A stretch of DNA of 64,000 nucleotides from Rhizodiscina lignyota (lineage: Eukaryota > Ascomycota > Dothideomycetes > Aulographales > Rhizodiscinaceae). The stretch is from the NCBI GenBank assembly GCA_010015805.1, contig ML978130.1, positions 496,001-560,000 on the forward strand, read 5' to 3'. Below are positions 12,152-23,103 of this stretch, in pieces. Position numbers and translations under genes: made by a program. Each line of letters begins with the position of its first letter. Within the stretch, counting starts at the first letter, position 1. The notes under the pieces are model-generated. The model worked only from the letters and a program-made list of their open reading frames with translations, searched no databases and was not told where the DNA came from.

Positions 12152-13344
12152 GGAGATAATGGAAGGCTTCGTATTATGAACAAATCTGCATAGCGTATTA
12201 TAGAGGCGTTCTCGGGTCTATTGATTAGAATTACAAATTGAATATACTGAGTAGATATGATAGTATTATCTCTGCCATGTAGCCAACATCATAGATGTTA
12301 GAAGCTAACAAGTGGTCTGCTAGGAGGTATGATAACCCTTGTACTCGACACTTATTAGGCTGTCGGAACCATGCATGTCCTGCGTCGACCGCGGAAATGC
12401 TCATGAAGAGTCGGCCGTAACTATAATAGAGCACTCAGAAACATTTGACATCTGCTAACTACGTGCAATGTTCTCCTTCACAGATTCCTAAATTTCAAGC
12501 GTGTTACGGAACTATTCCGACATCAGCAGCCAATAGCGCTTCAACGTCCGTAAATTGGATCAGAGACGGTTGGTAACCGCTTCCCAGTGACATGAGTCCA
12601 AGTCTGCAACCGTCAATCTGTTTCAAGCCTCCCAGTCAGATCTGACTAACTTCTTATCGAGCTAGCCAATTAGTCCAGAAGCTCTGCCAAGTTCTTCTAT
12701 ACATGCCATTCCCTCCATCCACACGTGGACACGCAACCAGACCAGCCGCGGGGTTCGGCAATCTTGCACGTCGATTCGACAGCACAGAAGAGCTGGACTT
12801 GGCTTCCCACGAAGCTGATTGCAGCTCGAGAGCTGTCTCGAAGCTGTGCCAGCCGGTGCTCTATGATAAGCGGGAGAACGGGATATCCCTTCCTTCCGCG
12901 TACGATACTAGGAACAGATAGATGACACAGCTCAGACGAAGAGCTTCTCGCAAGACGTTCTTGGAGTCAGCTCCTGGTGTCAGCCGTGTCAGCTCGCAAA
13001 GCTTGATGTACCCATAACAATCAACCATACAAATTGGTTCCTAGACGGTAATCCAATCCAACTCATCTTACGCCTTTTGCCCCCGCGGCCAGCCTGCCGC
13101 TTCTAGATCTACTCCAAATGGATATGTTTAAGTTCAATCAGCTCGCGTGCTTACGGCCGTGATTTACCGCCAAAAAGACAAAGGCCATACAGGTACATAT
13201 ACATGTTGTCCAATCCTCCAGCTCCACCTCGAGCTGCAGGCCGGTGTAAGTGTGCATAAGCAAGCCCATCTCGCGCGACCCTTTATCTACACGTCTTTGT
13301 CCCGAGGCCACCCATCACCACCCCGAACTTCTTCTTGTGACTGC
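12152..13344. other. Intergenic, about 1.2 kb
   Basis: Between the DUF3405 gene and the F-box gene, both on the plus strand. Only short frames (for example 12703-12921) without family resemblance. Contains the F-box gene promoter; nothing else seen. Confidence 0.45.
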
Positions 13345-14412
13345 ATGCCCACAGTCCCATTCGAGGAAACATACCCCTGGGGCGACGAGAAGAACATCCT
13401 CCGCTACAGCCTCAGCATGGCCGCCGCCGCAGCGGTCGCAGCACAGACGAAGAGTGTGCAGCAGCGCATGCACTCTGCTTCCGACGCGCATCAGCCCTAC
13501 CCGCGCGAAAGCGACGTCACCAGCATCAAGCCGCCGATCGACCCACTGCTCGAGCAGGCCAATGTACAATTAATTATCGACGACGACAAGCCTGTGGATC
13601 CGTTCGCACATCTCAGACGGCCCATCGAATCCGTTCCCACCACCTTACCCACTCCTGCGCCGCCAAAATCCACCGCACACGCATCCCCATTCCTCGCCCT
13701 TCCCACAGAAATCCACCTCCTCATTCTACGACACTTGCCCTGGCCCGCGCAGTACGCGCTTAAACTGACAAACCGGTACTTCCACTCGATTCCGGAGCTC
13801 CCTGCGCCCATCGACTTCTTCCATCATCGATACCGGGGGAAGTCCTTCCAACAATCGCTGCTAATATCGTTATGCGCAGCGGGGATAGTGAAGCGCGGCT
13901 TCGAGCCGTGCTACGTGTGTAGGCGCTTTCGCTGGAAGACACGGTTTGAGATCGGGCAGTACCAGCGGAGCTTCCTGTGGTGCGACGGCGCCTCTGCGAC
14001 TGGGGCAGAGTGTGTAGGGATGGGCGGGGGTTATGGATACATGGGCGCGCTTGATGCTCAAGTGGGGGATGTATATGAGAATGGAAAATACTGCATCGAA
14101 TGCGGGGTCAAGGCTGGGAAGTACAAGGTCGGAGAGAAGATCGAGGTTGTGCAGGAGTGGAGCGATTACCACTCGGATCGGCAGAACGTGGTGGTGGAGC
14201 CACCGAGGGCTGTTGGGGAGCAGAGGACGCACACAGGCAAAAAGATTCTGTGCTTTGCGGGGATAAGGGCGGAGGTTGATGTGCAAGAGAAAATACCCCC
14301 AATTGCGCCTGCGAAGAAGGAATTGGTAGATGGAATAGATGCGGACACGGAGTTTGGGTTTTCAACTGCGTCGGAAGTAGCGCAGCGGAGATTGTTTGCA
14401 TTCTGTCTGTAA
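13345..14412 (+). CDS. F-box domain protein with Cys-rich C-terminal half
   Basis: The F-box core FLALPTEIHLLILRHLPWPAQYALKLTNRYFH lies at about residues 115-150 of 355 if translation starts at 13345 (MPTVPFEETYPWG); an in-frame ATG at 13417 is an alternative. This motif normally binds SKP1 in SCF ubiquitin ligases. Downstream are paired cysteines, CYVCRRFRW and YCIECGVKAGKY, with WC and EC between them, that could bind zinc; this F-box plus Cys-pair layout is common in Pezizomycotina proteins of unknown substrate. The N-terminal 110 residues are Ala/Pro-rich and probably disordered. Single exon; no unusual splice signals seen. Confidence 0.8.
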   Translation: MPTVPFEETYPWGDEKNILRYSLSMAAAAAVAAQTKSVQQRMHSASDAHQPYPRESDVTSIKPPIDPLLEQANVQLIIDDDKPVDPFAHLRRPIESVPTTLPTPAPPKSTAHASPFLALPTEIHLLILRHLPWPAQYALKLTNRYFHSIPELPAPIDFFHHRYRGKSFQQSLLISLCAAGIVKRGFEPCYVCRRFRWKTRFEIGQYQRSFLWCDGASATGAECVGMGGGYGYMGALDAQVGDVYENGKYCIECGVKAGKYKVGEKIEVVQEWSDYHSDRQNVVVEPPRAVGEQRTHTGKKILCFAGIRAEVDVQEKIPPIAPAKKELVDGIDADTEFGFSTASEVAQRRLFAFCL

Positions 14413-14800
14413 ACTCGTGTAGTGTAGTAGACTACTTGTTTGATTCCCTTGAGCGCGCATTGTCAGCGGAGTTCTGGGAGAGAGAGGGATGTATAACTCG
14501 GGCTTTCTTACTTTTTTGGATAATCACCCATTTCCTCCGCACAATGGGTTCCTCGTTCCTGTTAAGCTCTTGTCCTGGAAGTATGCAACTGTACCCAAAC
14601 TTCCAAGCAAGACGTGTTTCAAGCTCATCCTATCGTCTCGCAGTAATCATCGCCGTGTCGCATGTCAAAACTTCGAAAGCACGCTTTATTCACGCCTTTT
14701 GCGTCATTTTTCGGCCAAATCGACGCCTGTCAATGTGATCGGTTCATCGTCCTCGTTATCCGTCACCTCTTCCAATTCAGATTCGTATTCAGAAGCGATA
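14413..14800. other. Convergent intergenic spacer
   Basis: 388 bases between the stops of the F-box gene (+) and FAL1 (-). Would hold both 3' ends. No supported gene. Confidence 0.4.
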
Positions 14801-16112
14801 TCAGGAAAGTAGATCCGCAACTGCACTGTAATTAAATGTACTTGTTCTCCATCTTATGGGGGCAGTGTTAGACTCACCATTCATGGGCATCTCATCAATC
14901 TGAGTAGAGTAATACAACTCAATGTCCCTCAGAATCCTCACGTCCTCACTCGTGACGAAGTTGATCGCTACGCCCTTGCGACCAAACCTGCCGCTCCGGC
15001 CAATGCGGTGCAGGTAGTTCTCACGGTTGTTCGGCAGGTCGTAGTTGATGACGAGCGAGACCTGCTGCACGTCGATGCCGCGAGCCCACACGTCGGTGGA
15101 GATGAGCACACGCGAGTCACCCTGTCGAAATTCCTGCATGATGCTGTCGCGTTCCTTCTGCGGCATCTCTCCGTGCATGCTGCTTACCGTGAAATTGTTC
15201 TCGCGCATCTTGTCCGTCAGCCAGTCGACCTTGCGGCGCGTGTTGCAGAAGATGACAGCCTGCGTGATGGTCAAAGTGTCGTACAGGTCGCACAGCGTGT
15301 CGAACTTCCATTCCTCCTTCTCGACCGCGATGAAGTACTGCTTGAGGCCTTCGAGCGTCAACTCATCGCGCTTCACGAGGATGCGCACCGGGTCGGTCAT
15401 GAACTTCGTGGTCACCTCGAGCACGTCCTGCGGCAGCGTCGCGCTAACGACCACGACTTGCGTGGCGGGTGGGAGGTAGCGGTACACGTCGTAGATCTGC
15501 TCCTTGAAGCCCTTGTCGAGCAACTCGTCCGCCTCGTCCAGCACCAGCATCTTGATGTTCCTCGTGCGCAGATTGCGTCTGCGGATCATGTCTGCCACGC
15601 GTCCCGGAGTGCCAGACACGACGTGCTGGCCATAATCGAGCTTGCGAATGTCCTCGCCCACGTTGGTGCCGCCGATGCAGGCATGGCACTGCACGTTCAT
15701 GTAGTCGCCAAGTGCCATGACAACGGACTGGATCTGGGTCGCGAGTTCGCGCGTAGGGGAGAGAACAAGAGCTACATAATTGCATGTTAGTGTTTTGAAC
15801 CCTTGACGGCAGTTTTTGCAGCCTACCTTGGGTCTCGCGCACAGCGGTGTCGATAACTTGGAGGATGGAGATCGAGAACGTCGCAGTCTTGCCAGTGCCA
15901 GATTGAGCCTGCGCAATAGTGTCGCGTCCCTTGCAGATCTGGACAATGGCACGAGACTGGACCGCAGAGGGAGACTCGTAGCCGTATGCGTAGATGCCGC
16001 GCAGGAGGTTCTCCTTCAGGTGCATCGCCTCGAAAGTCGGCGCTACCGTCACCTCCTTGGAGGTGGAGAACTCCAAGCGGTCATCAGTCTTCTGATCGAT
16101 ACCGTCTGCCAT
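14801..16112 (-). CDS. FAL1: ATP-dependent RNA helicase FAL1 / eIF4A3
   Basis: DEAD-box helicase; orthologues act in the exon junction complex (eIF4A3) and, in yeast, in 40S ribosome maturation. Exons 16112-15827, 15771-14878 and a 20-nt terminal exon 14820-14801 give 399 residues, the same length as yeast Fal1. Motifs: [10 protein letters not shown] (68-76), PTRELA (101-106), DEAD (174-177), SAT (205-207), [18 protein letters not shown]. The segment [20 protein letters not shown] and the tail [14 protein letters not shown] identify it as eIF4A3/FAL1 rather than translation factor eIF4A. The last junction is subtle: the acceptor used is TGCAG, 5 bases beyond a competing TACAG, and only this restores the family C-terminus. 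It shares a 250 bp divergent promoter with glutamyl-tRNA synthetase. Confidence 0.95.
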
Positions 16113-16362
16113 GTTGGATATCCGTTCGAGTGCAATTTGGGAGTTTTTGTGACTCAAGGTGGAGAGGTGGAAGGAGGTTGTTGTGGGGGTTGTTTGTTGC
16201 GAAGAAATATTGCTCGAGCTCGAAGGCAGCGCAGCCTCTGATTGGCTGCGGAATTTTTGAAGCTCAACTTTGCCTTTGGAATGCTCGCATGACTCAATCG
16301 CACACATACAAAACCCCACTCTTCCCGCAGTCTCGTTTTTATATCCTAAGACAAATTTCAGA
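16113..16362. promoter_or_regulatory. Divergent promoter FAL1 / glutamyl-tRNA synthetase
   Basis: Only 250 bases separate the two start codons, so both promoters and 5' UTRs must lie here. The sequence includes TTTTTATATCC near 16337-16347, upstream of the synthetase. Both genes serve RNA/translation, so co-regulation is plausible but inferred. Confidence 0.6.
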
Positions 16363-18279
16363 ATGGCACCTTCAGCAGACGAGCAGATCAAGGAGTGGCA
16401 GGACCGCTCCAGAGCCTTCTCCTCCAAAGACCGCAAGGCCCTCGAGACCCCACTGCAAGAGCTCGACGCACACCTCACCCTACGCTCATACATTGTGGGA
16501 TACACTCAGACAGACGCCGATATTGTCGTCTGGACGGCCATTCGCGAAAACCACATTGCGCAATCCTTCATCAAGCAAGGCACGTACGTCAATCTCACGC
16601 GATGGTTCAAGTTCATCGAAGACACCAACCCCTCCCTGGCTCTACCACAACGCGGGGTGAAAGAGGCGAAAGGCGGCAAAGAGAAGGAAAAGGTGGACAA
16701 GTCGCAGGACAACTCCTACGACATTGGCCTTCAGGATGTCGAGAAGGGCGTCATTACTCGTTTCCCACCTGAGCCATCAGGCTACCTGCACATCGGCCAC
16801 GCCAAAGCTGCTCTGCTGAACGACTATTTCGCGCACGAGAAGTACAAGGGCACACTGCTGCTGCGATTCGATGATACAAACCCCATAAAAGAAAAGCAAG
16901 AGTTTCAAGATGCGATTGTTGAGGACCTGGCCTTGATGGGCATCACTCCGGACAAGACGTCCTACACGTCAGACTATTTCCAAGAGCTGTACGAGTACTG
17001 CGTCCAGGCTATAAAAGACGGGCTTGCGTATGCCGATGACACTCCATCTGAGAAAATGCGCGCAGAGCGCATGGACGGCATTGCCTCGGAGCGACGAGAC
17101 GCCTCCGTCGAGGAAAATCTCGCGCGATTCGAGGAGATGAAGAAAGGAACAGAGGAAGGCAAGAAGTGGTGCATCCGCGCGAAGATAAGCGTAGATGACT
17201 CTAATAAGGCCCTCCGTGATCCTGTCATCTACCGCTGCAGTGCTGAAGCGCATCATCGTACCGGCGATGCGTGGAAGATCTATCCAACATACGACTTCTG
17301 CTGCCCGATTGTCGATGCAATGGAAGGCGTCACCCACGCGCTGCGTACAACTGAATACAAAGACCGCGACGCGCAGTACCAGTGGTTCATCAAGTCCCTC
17401 AAGCTGCGCAACGTATACAATTGGGACTTCTCGCGCCTCAACTTTGTGCGTACGCTGCTCTCGAAGCGTAAGCTTACTAAGTTTGTTGATACCGGCTTTG
17501 TCTGGGGATGGGACGATCCACGTATGCCAACTGTTCGTGGGATTAGGAGGAGAGGCATGACCATCCCCGCCTTGCGCGAATTCATCCTCAAACAAGGCCC
17601 TTCAAAGAATATCGTCAATTTGCAATGGGACCAATTCTGGGCCATCAATAAGAAATACATTGACCCCATCGCCGCGCGTTACACCGCCGTCGACTCCGTC
17701 GATAAAGTCCCTGTCACCGTGGTCGGGGCGCGTGCTGCGCCGTACAGCGAGGAGAAGGACAAGCACGCGAAGAACAAGGAGCTCGGCACAAAGAAGGTCG
17801 TCTACAGCCAGAACATCATTCTCGACCAAGCCGACGCCGCGAGCTTTGAGCAGGACGAGGAGATCACGCTGATGAACTGGGGCAACGCGATCGTGCGGAA
17901 AATCTCGCACTCTATCAACCCGCTGAAACTCAAGACCGTCACATCTCTGGAACTAGAATTACATCTTCAAGGCGATGTCAAGAAGACGAAGAAGAAGGTG
18001 ACGTGGCTGAGCACTGATCAGGAACTCGTGCCTGTGGAGATGGTGGACTTCGACTATCTAATCACAAAGGATAAGCTTGGGGACGAGGACAATTATGAGG
18101 ATTTCTTGACGCCCAAGACGGAGTTCAGGACAGAGGCGCTGGCGGATTGCAATGTTGCGAGTCTGAAGGTGGATGATATTATTCAGTTTGATCGGAAGGG
18201 TTTCTTCAGAGTCGACAGGGCTTTTGCGCATGGGAAGCCAGCGGTGCTGTTCCAGATTCCAACCGGGAAGGCGAAATAA
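16363..18279 (+). CDS. GUS1: Cytoplasmic glutamyl-tRNA synthetase
   Basis: Charges tRNA-Glu with glutamate in the cytosol. Single exon, 638 residues. The start at 16363 ([12 protein letters not shown]) opens a short GST-C-like region (about 1-95), the part that in yeast contacts Arc1; the usual N-terminal GST half is shortened, as the yeast enzyme is about 700 residues. A Lys-rich linker (100-115) is followed by the class Ic catalytic domain: [19 protein letters not shown] with HIGH at 143-146, RFDDTNP, and the KMSKS equivalent SKRKLTKF at about 366-373, followed by GWDDPRMPT. The eukaryotic GluRS/GlnRS-type beta-barrel anticodon-binding region closes the protein. GluRS is preferred over GlnRS because of the [13 protein letters not shown] segment and the N-terminal domain. 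Confidence 0.93.
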   Translation: MAPSADEQIKEWQDRSRAFSSKDRKALETPLQELDAHLTLRSYIVGYTQTDADIVVWTAIRENHIAQSFIKQGTYVNLTRWFKFIEDTNPSLALPQRGVKEAKGGKEKEKVDKSQDNSYDIGLQDVEKGVITRFPPEPSGYLHIGHAKAALLNDYFAHEKYKGTLLLRFDDTNPIKEKQEFQDAIVEDLALMGITPDKTSYTSDYFQELYEYCVQAIKDGLAYADDTPSEKMRAERMDGIASERRDASVEENLARFEEMKKGTEEGKKWCIRAKISVDDSNKALRDPVIYRCSAEAHHRTGDAWKIYPTYDFCCPIVDAMEGVTHALRTTEYKDRDAQYQWFIKSLKLRNVYNWDFSRLNFVRTLLSKRKLTKFVDTGFVWGWDDPRMPTVRGIRRRGMTIPALREFILKQGPSKNIVNLQWDQFWAINKKYIDPIAARYTAVDSVDKVPVTVVGARAAPYSEEKDKHAKNKELGTKKVVYSQNIILDQADAASFEQDEEITLMNWGNAIVRKISHSINPLKLKTVTSLELELHLQGDVKKTKKKVTWLSTDQELVPVEMVDFDYLITKDKLGDEDNYEDFLTPKTEFRTEALADCNVASLKVDDIIQFDRKGFFRVDRAFAHGKPAVLFQIPTGKAK

Positions 18280-18517
18280 AGAGCTGAAAACACTGTAACG
18301 AGGTTAATGCTGTGATGGCGCTTTAAACGGTTCAATGTTGCTTCTTCCGCCGCATGATTAGGGCGCTTACTGGAATCGCGTTGTGTGCAACGAGGGACCG
18401 TCCTGGGCCTTTGTGCCGAGCGAATTCAAATCATCGTGCACTAGAGGTTAGAAGATCGGCAACGCAAAATGAAAGTTCTTTGATGGTATTTCTTACTTCT
18501 CTAACAATCGCAGCAAA

Positions 18518-19489
18518 TTATATCTTTGCTTCCTTACCCCCTCTTACCTTCAAATTCCTCTTCGCATCCTCCAAACTCTTCCGCAACCGCGTCTCATACT
18601 CGTCTTTCAGTTTACCCGTGACCGGCCCGATGGACACCATATGGTGCTGACATACAGAGAAAAGCTGCTTCCCATCGACAGATTCCATCCGCGCCTCTAT
18701 ATACACCATCGTCTTCCCTATTGAGACGATGCGCGAGTGTAGCCGCACGGTGGTTCCCAAGTCGATAGCGCGCAGGTAGGTAAGGTTCATGCTCTTGGAG
18801 ACGAAAAGCCCGATGCTGTGTAGCCCAGTTACTCACTGAGAGAATGAGGGGATATGCTGTTTTTAGAACCAGGGTACCGAACTCGAGGATACATGTGCTC
18901 GTGCGAAGAAGGAGATGATATAGAGAACTTCGACCAATGCATGACTTACTCCCAAACCCCAGGTCTTGTCCCGAATGTAAGCACGTTCCACGACGTGGCA
19001 AAGTCTACTCAACTGACGATAAGTTCCGATCATTCTATGTCTTCCAAAAGAATTCTCATACCATAGAATGCACCAGCCGCGCCTCCATGCAGCCATCCTA
19101 TGGTGGAGATCAGTCTTCGAGTACTTCCGCCGAGAGAGCCGCTCAAGACACACCCACATGGTTGCAATACTCTTGCGTTGCCGTGAACTCCAGCACAATC
19201 GATCTATCCGCACCAGCATCAATAGGCTTTACTATTTCGGCGAGTCGGACATCTGAGGTCTATGGTTATACCTTATTAGCCAGATAATTCTCCGTCAAGA
19301 GGCTCGAAATGTGCGACTGGGGCTCGACTGACGCGGTCTTCACGAGGTGTATTTTCTTTCAGCACTTCCTCTGTAAAACTGTCCAATAGATTAGCGACAG
19401 ATTTTTTGGAATATTCGGTATTGGAAGGGTTACCGTATACGCGCAGCTTCGAAACCGATCAGTGCCTTGGTCTTGTCGTCCAGCGTCAT
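18518..19489 (-). CDS. Hotdog-fold acyl-CoA thioesterase-like protein, six small exons
   Basis: Reconstructed exons are 19489-19441, 19370-19333, 19259-19154, 19097-19062, 19004-18950 and 18815-18518; all joins keep phase and give 193 residues. Every splice builds family sequence: EYCNHVG-WLHGGAAGAFYD, then FATSWN, then PGVWD-IGLFVSKSMNLTYLRAIDLGTT. The HGG motif with the following helix and the NLTYLR strand are those of PaaI/THEM2-like 4HBT thioesterases, which hydrolyse acyl-CoA esters. The catalytic residue is normally Asp or Asn near the HGG helix; Asp in FYDFATSW fits. Introns are 56-134 bp with recognisable branch sites except the 134 bp one, which could hide a different arrangement. 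Substrate unknown. Confidence 0.8.
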
Positions 19490-19901
19490 CGCGAGTGTGG
19501 GTGAGAATAACGCGATGGCTGAAACAATTCGGAGTGCGAGTACGTCCCCATGTTGGATTGGTATCGAAAAAAATTATTATTTACAATGTGCTAAGATTCG
19601 CGTTTCGTGAGATCAGATTGTAGTCGTGTACCACACTAACGTTCTAAAGTCAGCAGAGTAAGACGGAAGTCGGACCTCAGTAGGAATAAGCACGGAAGTA
19701 CTTTGCGAAAACCAGATTGGTGGAGCCGGCACTACAAAGCAAATAGCCAAATTCGCCTATTTAGGCCATGATGCCTCGAGTGCAAATAGAAAGCGGAAAT
19801 AGGTAGGCCCAAAAATCTTCTCAACTGGTATTGTAGTTTCTTTATATTACTCAACAAGATACATAAACTTTTTCCACCCCCGTCTCTGAATATGTTCTCC
19901 T
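19490..19901. other. Intergenic
   Basis: About 410 AT-rich bases upstream of the thioesterase start and downstream of the permease pseudogene stop. Contains the thioesterase promoter; no gene seen. Confidence 0.4.
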
Positions 19902-21130
19902 TCAGCATCTATGACCTCCTGCAGCCCCATTTACAAGTCCACGTCTGCCGGTTTCCATGCCCAGGGGATCATGTCGAAACACTAATCGATGGCCAAAATA
20001 TAAGATCAGAAACGCTGGGATGCCGATATACGCGGTGAAGAAGCCGCTCACAGACCATTCCTGGGGGAAGAAGACTGTGAAGCCGTTGATCAGGATGAGG
20101 AAATCGAATCCGAAGATGCCAATTCGCGCTCCCCAAGGTTGCATGTTCGACCGGTATGGCGGCGTGATGCCCTGCTTCTGCATCGCTTTGCGAAATCGGA
20201 AGTAGATGATGCAGCAGCACGTCCAGCTGATGAAACCGGAGGTATTTGTCAGGTTCACGAACCAGTTGAACACTACCAATGCGCCTTTACTGACAGCCAT
20301 GTAGGATAGTGCAGCGAAGCACGAGCTTGCTATGAGTGCCATGTAGGGCAGGCCGTATCTGTTGCAGGCTTTGAAGATGGATGGCGCATTGCCGGATACG
20401 GCGAGCGAGTAGAGAGATCTGGTTGACATGTAGAGGTAGGAGTTGCCTGCACTCCATGCCGATGTGAGAATAACCGCGTTGACGATGCTGTCTAAGATTG
20501 GAATGCCGGCATTTTTTATCCCTATAACAAATGGTAAAGATCCTGCTCCTGCGCCACCACTCGTTAGTCGAGCGTCACTCGAAGGGCAAATAACGCCAAT
20601 TGCAATCGCACCGAAGATGTAAAAGAATATCAGACGGTAGAAGTAGCGGCGTGCTGCTTTGAGAATATTTTGTCGTGGGGATTGTATCTCGCCAGCTGTG
20701 ACAACGATGAGTTCTGGCGCGAACAGGAAGGCGAATGCGCTGAGGACAGTGCATTTAAGTAGAGTGACAAAGCGGCCTGTACCTGCACCGACAATATACG
20801 TGTTGGCGGCGCCTGGGTGCTTCCAGTAATGGAACCTGCGGGTTTAGATAACCACAGTTCCGAGATCTTCTCAAATGGATTTGTCCGCAACGCACCCCAT
20901 CACTCCATGCTGATTTGGCCCTCCTCCCCAGTGCCGATGGTGCCTCCCAAGGCCATCATCTGGACATGGTGGGACTTCAGACCACGCTGCGTCTTCTCGA
21001 GGAGGTCGGCTTCGACTAGCGCGCGGATGGCATTGTGCTTCTCGTCTATACTGTAGGGATAATTTTCAGGGTCGTTAACGCCAATGGACTCTAACTGAGT
21101 TTGATACTCGGTCTCTTTTGTCGCGGCCAT
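19902..21130 (-). pseudogene. Amino-acid permease (AAT family) with internal deletion
   Basis: A plasma-membrane amino-acid/proton symporter relic. The 5' piece starts at 21128-21130 (MAATKETEYQTQ) and runs about 66 residues to HHVQMMALGGTIGTG, the start of TM1. It should continue with LFVGSG and four to five membrane segments, but the sequence jumps at about 20927-20932 to GGGPNQHGVMG, which precedes GFHYWKHPG, the region after TM5. The frame changes at the join, so the reading runs into a stop at 20905-20903. From there the gene is intact: a 60 bp intron (20895-20836, GTGCGT...CCCGCAG) and a long open exon 20835-19902 with TAGEIQSPR, NAVILTSAWSAGNSYLY and NTSGFISW. It is therefore probably non-functional unless it is translated from an internal start. 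Confidence 0.85.
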
Positions 21131-22044
21131 GGTGCCGCTTGTTCGATGTAGAGGAATTGAAATGAGAGCACAACAATCAAGCATGCGAAATTCAGAATCT
21201 CTCAAAGAAGATCTTGGAGGATCAAGGAGGACAATAAACTCAGAAAGAAATAAGATCGAAAGTGAGGTCGGAGTAATCGACCTTGTATACGAAGTGCCGT
21301 ACATGACTGTGGGGTAGGCGTGCAGCATTACACCAACTGCGAGTCTGTGACTCCGAAAACCCTGGCTCTATACTGAGGCCTTGTATGATGAGCATTGTTT
21401 TCGACAAAACAGGAAGCCAGAGGCCAATGTACTTGTATGAAAGAGGTTAAGTTACGTAAATTCGCCTAGGGACGGGAGAAAATGCGGAGCAATATTCCTG
21501 CGGATCTTCCCGATTAGATAAGATTAGATATTCTGAGCTCTAAAAAGCCAATGAATTTTTTGAGCCAGACGCACTTTGAGTGATCGAATTTTCCCGGTCT
21601 GTTCTCAGTGTGGACGTAGAATAACTACAATTTGCTATTTCGCAGTTTCCATGCTCTCGAAAGGAATTGGAAAGAATATTGAGTGCAGAACCCTGCTTCA
21701 AGACTTAGTGATCCAATTTGTAGTAAGGCCTTGGAAAATGCTCGAAAGCTTTATAATGCAAGTTCGCCAAGTCCGGTGAATGTGTCCTGGTGCTCTGACC
21801 GTCTCTCAGCCATGCGTTCAAGGCTGATAGGAGCTACCTCAATCTGGCCGCTGGCCTCCAATGTTGTCGAATAGTGTCAATAGTCAACAGTACCGAGATC
21901 CGATGTTGTCGCCATTGCTGAGAGATATTCGTATAGTCATTCGAAACCATTTCGATTTAGTGATCGGTCGTGCGTCTATGGAGCGATTAGGCAGAGCCAT
22001 TCATAAGGGAACTGGGCTCAGATATCCTACCTGTACCCTGAGTC
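21131..22044. other. Intergenic, about 900 bases
   Basis: Upstream of the permease pseudogene and downstream of the glycine-zipper gene. AT-rich, short frames only, nothing recognised. Confidence 0.4.
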
Positions 22045-22767
22045 TCATATACTAGCTTGTATTTCCCCCTCCTGATTGTCTGCATCTGGTGGCATATACG
22101 ACTGGCCTGGGTACGATGGCATCTGGATGCTGTCGCTGCTGACCGTTGGCACATCTATGGTTCCGGATCGAATCTCGAGCTTCCGCGGCTTTCGGTTTGG
22201 GTTCCTGGGTCTGTGTCTCGGGTCGTTCGTGGCAGCCTCAGCTGGAGCATCTTTACCGCATTTCGCAGCGGCCTTCTTTGCAGCAGCTTCTTTTTTCAAC
22301 CGATCCTCTTCCACAATGGCATCTGCAACTTCTTCAGGATCTGCTTCCTCGAACTTTATCTGCTTCCCGCCCAGTTTGATGAAAGGCCCATGTACTGCGC
22401 CCACACCAGTTCCTACTAGTGCACCCACGCCTGTCGTAGGTAGTGCTACCAGACCACCCAGTAGCACCCCAAGAACCGCTCCCAGCCCCACGCCAACCCC
22501 AGCACCGATACCTGTACCCGATATAAGACCCTGATAATAGCCAGCTGCCATGCGCCGAGCAGCCCCGCTGGCCTCCCCATGAGTCGACACCTCTTTCTCG
22601 TAAGCGTCTTTCACATATCTCTCGCGTTGCTTGGAGTTGGTAAGCGTGGATGCCTTTGACTTCAAATCGGTGGCTGTCGATTGGGCTTTCTGCGCGTTTT
22701 GGAGGGCCTGGACTTGCTTCACCAGCTCTGCTCTGTTGGGGAGCTGTCCAGCGTTACCGCCGGCCAT
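22045..22767 (-). CDS. Glycine-zipper protein, function unknown
   Basis: Single exon, 240 residues from the ATG at 22765-22767 (MAGGNAGQLPN); an in-frame ATG at 22791 adds eight residues. Residues about 10-80 are helical and Gln/Lys-rich (VQALQNAQKAQ, KQRERYVKDAYEKEV). The centre (about 85-135) is a strong glycine zipper, GTGIGAGVGVGLGAVLGVLLGG and GALVGTGVGAVHGPF, likely to insert into or pack on membranes. A charged helix with KKEAAAKKAAAK and a disordered Pro/Arg-rich tail follow. Fungal genomes encode many such proteins without known function. It is divergent from SGT1 (336 bp). Confidence 0.72.
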   Translation of the reverse strand: MAGGNAGQLPNRAELVKQVQALQNAQKAQSTATDLKSKASTLTNSKQRERYVKDAYEKEVSTHGEASGAARRMAAGYYQGLISGTGIGAGVGVGLGAVLGVLLGGLVALPTTGVGALVGTGVGAVHGPFIKLGGKQIKFEEADPEEVADAIVEEDRLKKEAAAKKAAAKCGKDAPAEAATNDPRHRPRNPNRKPRKLEIRSGTIDVPTVSSDSIQMPSYPGQSYMPPDADNQEGEIQASI

Positions 22768-23103
22768 GATGTTTGTTAGCTCAGGTAACACATGAGTCTT
22801 GGTGAGCTGTGGTCTTATATAAAGTTTTGGGGAGCTACGTCACCGGCTAAACATGCAGGTGAAGTTCAAGGCTTTCTGGCGCCACGTGCATTGCACTTAT
22901 ACTAAATTGATTAGCGCACGCCACATCGTGGCACTAGCTCGCTTCAAAGCTTCGCTTGCTTGCAGCGCCCTTTCCCCACATTCAACCTTCGAAAACGTAA
23001 CTTCCTCGCAACGATTTGTCTATCTATGTAGGTGCCAGCTTTGAGAATAAATTCATCATATATACAGTATTTCATTACTCTCTGCACGGTTCAACGCACA
23101 ACC
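22768..23103. promoter_or_regulatory. Divergent promoter, glycine-zipper gene / SGT1
   Basis: 336 bases between start codons of oppositely oriented genes. Sequence TTATATAAAG at 22814-22823 lies about 50 bases upstream of the glycine-zipper start and looks like a TATA element for it. Confidence 0.5.

Noticed and set aside
15008-15790. 260-codon plus-strand frame opposite FAL1
   Set aside because: It is a shadow of the highly conserved helicase exon on the other strand (Val/His/Leu-rich, no domain).
14801-16112. Calling the helicase translation factor eIF4A (TIF1)
   Set aside because: [20 protein letters not shown] and MPMNVADLLS are those of eIF4A3/FAL1, and the length equals yeast Fal1.
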